35,091 nt of DNA from Ruminococcus sp. UBA4321 (GTDB lineage Bacteria; Bacillota; Clostridia; Oscillospirales; Ruminococcaceae): NCBI GenBank assembly GCA_002393815.1, contig DGUB01000080.1:1-35091 (forward strand), read 5' to 3'. Shown piece by piece: positions 30,152 to 35,091 of the stretch (position 1 is the first letter of the stretch; every line of letters begins with the position of its first letter). The notes under the pieces were generated by a model. That model worked only from the letters and a program-made list of their open reading frames with translations. It was not told the origin of the DNA and made no database searches. The position numbers and the translations under genes are program-made.

Positions 30152-31510
30152 ATGCTGAATACTTTTAATATCCTGGAAACCATCCGTATGATACAGGACC
30201 AGTGTCTTGACATTCGTACTATCACGATGGGCATTTCCCTGCTGGACTGTATCGACCCGGATATTGACAAGGCATGTGCCAAAGTCTATGACAAAATCAC
30301 GACCAAAGCACAGAATCTGGTGAAAACCGGAGAACAGATTGAAAAAGAATACGGAATTCCGATTGTCAATAAAAGAATCTCTGTCACGCCGATTGCGCTG
30401 CTTGCCGCCGCGTGTCCGAAGGAAAATCCTGTGAAATTCGCAAAGACACTCCAGAAAGCTGCCGACACCTGCGGCGTGAATTTTCTCGGCGGTTATTCCG
30501 CACTTGTCCATAAGGGCTTCAGTGCCGGAGATTTGGAATTAATCAATTCGATTCCGGAAGCCCTTGCCGAAACTTCCAATGTATGTTCTTCTGTGAACAT
30601 CGGCTCGACCAGGAGCGGCATCAATATGGATGCGGCTGCCCTGATGGGAAAAATTGTCCGTCAGACTGCCGAACTCACTGCTGACAAACAGTGTATCGGT
30701 GCGGCAAAACTGGTGGTATTCTGCAACGCTGTGGAAGACAATCCCTTTATGGCAGGGGCTTTTCACGGTATCGGCGAACCGGACTGTGAAATTCATGTTG
30801 GTGTTTCGGGTCCCGGCGTTGTCCGTGCGGCTATCGCAAAATATCCCGATGCCAGCATTGACGAAATTGCCGACGTTATCAAGAAAACTGCATTCAAAAT
30901 CACCAGAATGGGACAGCTTGTCGGCTCCAGAGCTTCCAGGATGCTGAACGTGCCGTTCGGTATCGTCGATTTGTCTCTTGCACCGACTCCGGCAGTCGGC
31001 GACAGCGTCGCACATATTCTGGAGGGCATGGGTCTGGAATGCTGCGGCACACACGGCACAACCGCCGCACTTGCTCTGCTGAATGATGCCGTCAAGAAAG
31101 GCGGCGTGATGGCTTCTTCCAATGTCGGCGGACTGTCCGGCGCATTCATTCCGGTTTCCGAAGATGCCGGCATGATTGATGCGGCTGTCAACGGTACTCT
31201 CTGCATTGAAAAACTCGAAGCCATGACAGCAGTCTGCTCCGTGGGTCTGGATATGATTGTCGTCCCCGGTGACATTCCGGCAGATACCATTTCCGCTATT
31301 ATCGCCGACGAAGCTGCTATCGGCATGGTAAACAACAAAACCACTGCCGTGCGCCTGATTCCGGCAATCGGCAAAAAGGAAGGCGATATGCTGGAATTCG
31401 GCGGACTGCTTGGTTCGGGTCCCGTCATGCCGGTCAACCAGAAATCCGCCTCGAAGTTCATCTCGCGCGGCGGCAGAATTCCTGCACCGATGCACAGCAT
31501 TAAAAACTAA
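30152..31510 (+). CDS. UPF0210 (DUF711) family protein
   Basis: 452 residues, the family's usual length, beginning [30 protein letters not shown]. The conserved glycine-rich stretches [46 protein letters not shown] and [25 protein letters not shown] are all present. The fold resembles glycyl-radical enzymes but no glycyl-radical motif is evident. Function unknown; the constant pairing with an ACT protein suggests amino-acid-responsive control. AGAGGTGA precedes the ATG, and a terminator follows the stop by 12 bp. Confidence 0.93.
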   Translation: MLNTFNILETIRMIQDQCLDIRTITMGISLLDCIDPDIDKACAKVYDKITTKAQNLVKTGEQIEKEYGIPIVNKRISVTPIALLAAACPKENPVKFAKTLQKAADTCGVNFLGGYSALVHKGFSAGDLELINSIPEALAETSNVCSSVNIGSTRSGINMDAAALMGKIVRQTAELTADKQCIGAAKLVVFCNAVEDNPFMAGAFHGIGEPDCEIHVGVSGPGVVRAAIAKYPDASIDEIADVIKKTAFKITRMGQLVGSRASRMLNVPFGIVDLSLAPTPAVGDSVAHILEGMGLECCGTHGTTAALALLNDAVKKGGVMASSNVGGLSGAFIPVSEDAGMIDAAVNGTLCIEKLEAMTAVCSVGLDMIVVPGDIPADTISAIIADEAAIGMVNNKTTAVRLIPAIGKKEGDMLEFGGLLGSGPVMPVNQKSASKFISRGGRIPAPMHSIKN

Positions 31511-31522
31511 ATGATTTTCCGG

Positions 31523-31553
31523 AAAAATGCAGTTGTAACATACTGCATTTTTT
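31523..31553 (+). terminator. Intrinsic terminator after the UPF0210 gene
   Basis: Perfect 11-bp stem AAAAATGCAGT (31523-31533) with ACTGCATTTTT (31542-31552), eight-base loop, and a six-base T run. Only 30 bp separate it from the start of the protease gene. Confidence 0.9.
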
Positions 31554-31582
31554 CAGATACTGCCAGAAAGGAAAGATGTATT

Positions 31583-33760
31583 TTGAAAATGAAAAGATTT
31601 ATCAGAACAGCGGCATTTCTGACGGCGTTTTCTCTCTGTTCGTCAGCCCTTCCGGCTTTTGCGGAAGAAGTTCCGGAATGGGCAAAGTTTCCGGAATATG
31701 ACGAATCCGAAACCGACGAATCCACTGCACGGGATTTTACTGTCACGATTGTGCCGGATACTCCCGGACTCTACACCTCACAAGCCTCTGAACTCCCGGC
31801 TTCCTATGATTTGCGGACATACGGTCAGGTGACTTCCGTCAAAGACCAGGGACAGACTGCTACCTGCTGGGCGCATGCGGCACTTGCTTCGGCAGAATCC
31901 AACATGCTGAAAACCGGTCTTGCCGAACAAGTAATGGCTGACAACAATCTGACCGGAGAACTGGACTTGTCCGAAGCGCATCTTGTCTGGTTCGGTCACT
32001 GCCGGTACAGTATGGAGACTTCTGACCCGCTTTATCATAAAGGCTCTAATCTGGGACTTGACGGCTATATGCAGGAAGCCTCTATTCTGGAAGCCCTCGG
32101 CGCACTTGCCAGCGGCGTGGGTGTGGAACTGGAAAAAAATACATATTCCATCAGTCAGAAAACGGCTATTTTGGCATCCAATCGGTATAATTCTTATGCA
32201 CAGCTCCAGAATATGGAAATCTTCAACCCGACAACCACTACAGGCAGAGACAGTATGAAAACCTGTATTCAGGACAACGGCGCACTGTTCGCGGCAATTC
32301 ATAACGAAAACGGCAATCATACTTATTATTCCGCAGATGACAGTGCTTTCTACTATCCGAGCAGCAGTACAGCGACAGCCACACACGCTGTCACAATTGT
32401 CGGCTGGGATGATAATTATTCTGCTTCCAACTTTCCCACCAAACCGCCCGGAAACGGCGCATGGCTGTGCAAGAACAGCTACGGCACAGGCTGGGGAAAC
32501 AAGGGCTATTTCTATGTTTCCTACTATTCGGCTATGAGCTATGCGGCATCGTTCCAGATGGAAATGGCTTCCAAGCATGACAAAATCTACCAGTATACCA
32601 ATACTGCACTCAATGCCGCAAGTGCTCCCAACCCGGAAAACGGCACAGCTATTATGAATATCTACACTGCCGAAAAAGATGAAAATATCTATGCCGTATC
32701 TTTCTTTGCTGACCATGATTTAGATAATGTATTTGTTTATGTTTGTACTCCCGACCTTTCGGATGGCATTGCTCTCGACTCTAGCGGCGGCGGTAAGTCT
32801 GTTACTGATGTAAAAAGAGGGTATCACACCTATACACTGACAACACCTATGTCTGTAAAAGCAGGCGAAAAAATTTCTATTTGTGCCGTCACCAAATCAA
32901 CTGCTTCCAATATTTTCTACTATGATACAGATGCAAATCTGTCAGGTGTTTCTTATTATGGAAACTATGACGGAGATATCAGAAATACAGAATGGTCTCC
33001 CTTTACAGTCGGAACAACGCCCGGTGTATTTTATCTGAAAGCTATGAGCAAAGACGGCATTGCTATTAACTCTGCTAATTTTCTGGAAACTAATTTTAAA
33101 TCCGTTGTTAGTAATAAAAAGATTGATAAAGACCAGAACAAGGTGCTTTCTGCTGATGAAACCGAAGACCTGACAACATTTGAATGGAAACAATGGTCTA
33201 ACCCATATAAAGGAAGTCTCGGATATAACCTGAGCGGCATAAAATATCTCACAAATCTGGAAAGCCTCACTCTGACAAATGTTTCTGCTGTTGCGCTTGA
33301 CCTCAGCCAGAATACGAATCTGAAAACTGTCACCTGCACGGACTGCGGCATAAAAACAACAGAACTCACCAGCGATTTTATCGCAAGACAGCCGATTGAT
33401 GTTTCCAAAATCCTGAAAATCACCGGCGGCGAAATCCGTGACGGCAGAATCATTCCCACAAGCACAGAAATTTCCTATGTCTACGACTGCGGCAATGACT
33501 TCTATGAAACGTTCCATATTCTCGGTGATACTTTCGTTCCGGAAGAGGAAGAAACCTATATTCCCGGTGACGTGGACGGAAGCGGCAAAGTTGACATTCT
33601 GGATGTCATCACCATCAACAGAGCCATTCTCGGCAAGGAAAAACTCACTGATACCCAGCTGAAAGCCGCTGACATCAACGGCAACAGCAAACCGGATTCT
33701 TCCGACTCCCTGACAATTATGAAATATATTGTCGGTCTTGTTACCGACCTGACGGCATAA
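31583..33760 (+). CDS. Secreted papain-like (C1A) protease with lectin-like region and dockerin
   Basis: 725 residues if translation starts at TTG 31583, whose AAAGGA is ten bases upstream; ATG 31589 is two codons later. Signal peptide MKRFIRTAAFLTAFSLCSSA...AFA. The C1A domain begins LPASYDLRTYGQVTSVKDQG; the catalytic set is Gln89, Cys95 (TATCWAHA), His268 (THAVTIVGWDD) and Asn298 (NSYGTGWG). A beta-rich segment (about 340-470) resembles the lectin-like domain that follows many bacterial C1A proteases, then an LRR-like stretch (LTNLESLTLTNVSAVALDLS). The end is a type I dockerin with repeats DVDGSGKVDILD and DINGNSKPDSSD. Predicted extracellular protease docked on a scaffold. Confidence 0.93.
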   Translation: MKMKRFIRTAAFLTAFSLCSSALPAFAEEVPEWAKFPEYDESETDESTARDFTVTIVPDTPGLYTSQASELPASYDLRTYGQVTSVKDQGQTATCWAHAALASAESNMLKTGLAEQVMADNNLTGELDLSEAHLVWFGHCRYSMETSDPLYHKGSNLGLDGYMQEASILEALGALASGVGVELEKNTYSISQKTAILASNRYNSYAQLQNMEIFNPTTTTGRDSMKTCIQDNGALFAAIHNENGNHTYYSADDSAFYYPSSSTATATHAVTIVGWDDNYSASNFPTKPPGNGAWLCKNSYGTGWGNKGYFYVSYYSAMSYAASFQMEMASKHDKIYQYTNTALNAASAPNPENGTAIMNIYTAEKDENIYAVSFFADHDLDNVFVYVCTPDLSDGIALDSSGGGKSVTDVKRGYHTYTLTTPMSVKAGEKISICAVTKSTASNIFYYDTDANLSGVSYYGNYDGDIRNTEWSPFTVGTTPGVFYLKAMSKDGIAINSANFLETNFKSVVSNKKIDKDQNKVLSADETEDLTTFEWKQWSNPYKGSLGYNLSGIKYLTNLESLTLTNVSAVALDLSQNTNLKTVTCTDCGIKTTELTSDFIARQPIDVSKILKITGGEIRDGRIIPTSTEISYVYDCGNDFYETFHILGDTFVPEEEETYIPGDVDGSGKVDILDVITINRAILGKEKLTDTQLKAADINGNSKPDSSDSLTIMKYIVGLVTDLTA

Positions 33761-33794
33761 GACAGAAATTTTTGAAAATAATTTCAAAAAATAC

Positions 33795-33823
33795 TTGACA
33801 AATCCTGTTTTCTGTGCTATAAT
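33795..33823 (+). promoter_or_regulatory. Promoter of the rtcB leader
   Basis: Perfect TTGACA (33795-33800) and TATAAT (33818-33823) with a 17-bp spacer. The start codon of rtcB is about 245 bp downstream, leaving a long leader. An A/T-rich dyad TTTTTGAAA/TTTCAAAAA at 33769-33790 lies just upstream. Confidence 0.88.
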
Positions 33824-33857
33824 AAATATCAAATTTTCAAGAAAGGCGGTGAACGGT

Positions 33858-33962
33858 ATGTTCAGAACAAAATTCCAACATTCTCTCTTACAACAGAACA
33901 GAATTTTATTTACAGAAACAGCCGCGAACCGCAGCGTTCCGGGAACAGGTGCGCAGGAATAG
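33858..33962 (+). CDS. Putative 34-residue leader peptide upstream of rtcB
   Basis: ATG at 33858 preceded by GGCGGTGA. It encodes 34 residues starting MFRTKFQHSLLQQNRILFTE and ending NRSVPGTGAQE, hydrophilic and basic, with no membrane segment and no run of one codon type beyond a QQ pair. Its TAG stop falls exactly in the four-base loop of the hairpin at 33945-33974. No homology recognised. Translation is inferred from position, promoter, start and binding site only. Confidence 0.5.
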   Translation: MFRTKFQHSLLQQNRILFTETAANRSVPGTGAQE

Positions 33963-33974
33963 TCCTGTGCCTGT
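33945..33974 (+). promoter_or_regulatory. Hairpin carrying the leader-ORF stop codon
   Basis: Stem of 12 pairs with a two-base bulge: ACAG (33945-33948) with CTGT (33971-33974), and GCGCAGGA (33951-33958) with TCCTGTGC (33963-33970), one G-U pair. The loop ATAG contains the stop codon TAG. A ribosome finishing the leader ORF would melt it. AGGTG (33947-33951) could instead pair with CACCT in the following terminator (33991-33995). Confidence 0.6.
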
Positions 33975-33987
33975 ATCAGTGTATTAC

Positions 33988-34021
33988 AAACACCTCTGTA
34001 AATATTGCAGAGGTGTTTTTT
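33988..34021 (+). terminator. Strong terminator in the rtcB leader
   Basis: Perfect 11-bp stem AAACACCTCTG (33988-33998) with CAGAGGTGTTT (34008-34018), nine-base loop and a six-base T run. It stands between the consensus promoter and rtcB, 55 bp before the rtcB ATG, so either it is conditional or the promoter makes a short separate RNA of about 190 nt. Confidence 0.88.
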
Positions 34022-34076
34022 CATGCCCGGAGTGCTGCTGTTCCGGCAGTCACATCACAAGGAGTTGAAATCAATC

Positions 34077-35091
34077 ATGTTTGAAATTCAGGGCAAGTAC
34101 GGCAAAGCAAAAGTATTTACAGATTCTGCCGATGAAGCTTCCGTCGCACAGATTCTGGAATTATGCAATCAGCCGCTTGCAGAAAACGCACAAATCCGCA
34201 TCATGCCGGACGTTCACGCCGGTGCAGGCTGTACCATCGGCACAACAATGACAATCACTGACAAAATCGTTCCGAATCTTGTCGGCGTGGATGTCGGGTG
34301 TGGGATGGAGACAACTATCATCAAAGAAAACCATATCGAACCCCAGAAGCTTGATAAGCTTATCCGTGCGGAAATTCCTTCCGGATTCGCTTCCCGTCAG
34401 AAGCTTCACAGATATGCAGATGACATTGACCTGACAGAATTATACTGTTATAAGCATATCCACGCCGAACACGCGCTGTTAAGCATTGGTTCGCTCGGCG
34501 GCGGAAATCACTTTATCGAAGCCGATAAAGATGATGAAGGAAATATCTATCTTGTCATTCATTCCGGTTCGCGGCATCTGGGCGTAGAAGTTGCCCGGTA
34601 TTATCAGGAAGAAGCCTACCGCAGACTGAACGGCTCCGACGACGGTGCAATTCAGAAGCTTATCGCCAAATACAAGGCGCAGGGCAGACAGAAAGAACTG
34701 GAATCTGCCATCAAGAAAATCAAGAATACAAAATTCACCAGTGTCCCGAAACATCTGGCTTACTGCGAGGGTGAACTTTTTGAACAGTATCTGCATGATA
34801 TGAGAATCGCACAGCGTTTCGCCGTGCTGAACCGTCAGGCAATGACAGACGTTATTATCAAGGGAATGCACTGGCACGTGAAAGACCAGTTCACGACGAT
34901 TCATAATTATATTGATATTGACAATATGATTCTCCGGAAAGGCTCTGTTTCGGCGCAGAAAGGTGAAATTCTGATTATTCCCATGAACATGCGCGATGGC
35001 AGTCTGATTTGCCGGGGCAAGGGCAATCCGGACTGGAACTGCTCCGCTCCGCACGGCGCAGGGCGGCTCATGTCCAGAAGTCAGGCAAAAG
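34077..35091 (+). CDS. rtcB: RNA-splicing ligase RtcB (partial, 3' end outside window)
   Basis: GTP- and metal-dependent ligase joining RNA 2',3'-cyclic phosphate or 3'-phosphate ends to 5'-OH ends; in bacteria linked to repair of cleaved tRNA and rRNA. 338 residues are visible. The metal-site motifs are present: MPDVHAGAGCTIGTT, Cys75 in VGVDVGCGMETTI, SLGGGNHFIE, and IHSGSRHLG. The guanylated histidine is His326 in APHGAGRLMSRSQA. It is of the compact Firmicute type, so only a few dozen residues are missing. AAGGAG lies 12 bases before the ATG, a slightly long gap. No archease or RF-H gene is in view. Confidence 0.96.
   Translation, partial: MFEIQGKYGKAKVFTDSADEASVAQILELCNQPLAENAQIRIMPDVHAGAGCTIGTTMTITDKIVPNLVGVDVGCGMETTIIKENHIEPQKLDKLIRAEIPSGFASRQKLHRYADDIDLTELYCYKHIHAEHALLSIGSLGGGNHFIEADKDDEGNIYLVIHSGSRHLGVEVARYYQEEAYRRLNGSDDGAIQKLIAKYKAQGRQKELESAIKKIKNTKFTSVPKHLAYCEGELFEQYLHDMRIAQRFAVLNRQAMTDVIIKGMHWHVKDQFTTIHNYIDIDNMILRKGSVSAQKGEILIIPMNMRDGSLICRGKGNPDWNCSAPHGAGRLMSRSQAK

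Noticed and set aside
30539..31495. 318-codon frame opposite the UPF0210 gene
   Set aside because: Same antisense effect; the plus strand encodes a full-length conserved protein.
33769..33790. Terminator after the protease gene
   Set aside because: The stem is A/T-only and lacks a following T tract on the plus strand, so it does not qualify as an intrinsic terminator.
33841..34021. T-box riboswitch in the rtcB leader
   Set aside because: No AGGGTGGNACCGCG-type T-box sequence or stem I features; the GGCGGTGAACGG string is only a superficial resemblance.
1..35091. tRNA, rRNA, CRISPR arrays, insertion sequences or prophage
   Set aside because: Read through on both strands; no transposase or integrase domain, no spaced direct repeats and no cloverleaf-like sequence was seen.

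Overview
The window looks like a chromosomal segment of a ruminococcal Firmicute (Ruminococcus or a close Oscillospirales relative). The reasons are two secreted proteins ending in type I dockerin modules (a CAP-domain protein and a papain-like protease), a fermentative AdhE, Firmicute gene orders (infC-rpmI-rplT; dprA-topA-trmFO; phoH-ybeY-era-yqzL-recO), strong AAGGAGG ribosome binding sites and TTGACA/TATAAT promoters with 17-bp spacers. Species cannot be fixed from the sequence alone. I see no tRNA, rRNA, CRISPR, insertion sequence or prophage; this is mostly core genome with a few lineage-specific genes.

Layout. 1-6.9 kb (minus): a tight housekeeping run, TrmH-type RNA methyltransferase, dprA, topA, trmFO, plsX and rnc (cut by the window edge). 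6.9-8.35 kb (minus): infC-rpmI-rplT with its promoter, a structured leader ending in an intrinsic terminator (L20-type autoregulation) and a 3' terminator. 8.4-9.25 kb: a lone type IV pilin-like gene with repeated TTTCACAGA motifs at its promoter. 9.3-15.9 kb (plus): phoH-ybeY-era-yqzL-recO, two unknown small proteins and mutS2. 16-18.3 kb: a LacI-type sensor fused to an active-looking GGDEF domain, followed by a small helical membrane protein. 18.3-18.7 kb: non-coding, with a 71-nt imperfect palindrome, a 16-bp perfect palindrome and a promoter carrying a MarR-type operator. 18.7-19.9 kb: glutathione peroxidase, TSCPD protein and OhrR-like regulator, a self-regulated peroxide-response operon. 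20-21.5 kb: a membrane-anchored PstS-like protein and a small membrane protein.

21.5-26.1 kb (minus): adhE, then a tandem catalytically dead copy of its alcohol dehydrogenase domain, then an APH-like kinase. 26.1-29.6 kb (minus): CAP-dockerin protein, malic enzyme, YdcF-family membrane protein and a metallophosphoesterase. 29.75-31.55 kb (plus): the ACT-domain/UPF0210 pair. 31.6-33.8 kb: a secreted C1A protease with lectin-like region, LRR-like stretch and dockerin. 33.8-35.1 kb: an RNA ligase gene rtcB (cut by the window edge) behind a leader with its own promoter, a 34-codon ORF, a hairpin holding that ORF's stop codon in its loop, and a strong terminator.

The most unusual items are the AdhE-derived pseudoenzyme, the attenuator-like rtcB leader, a hairpin lying exactly between the Shine-Dalgarno sequence and start of topA, and a hairpin that buries the yqzL ribosome binding site.
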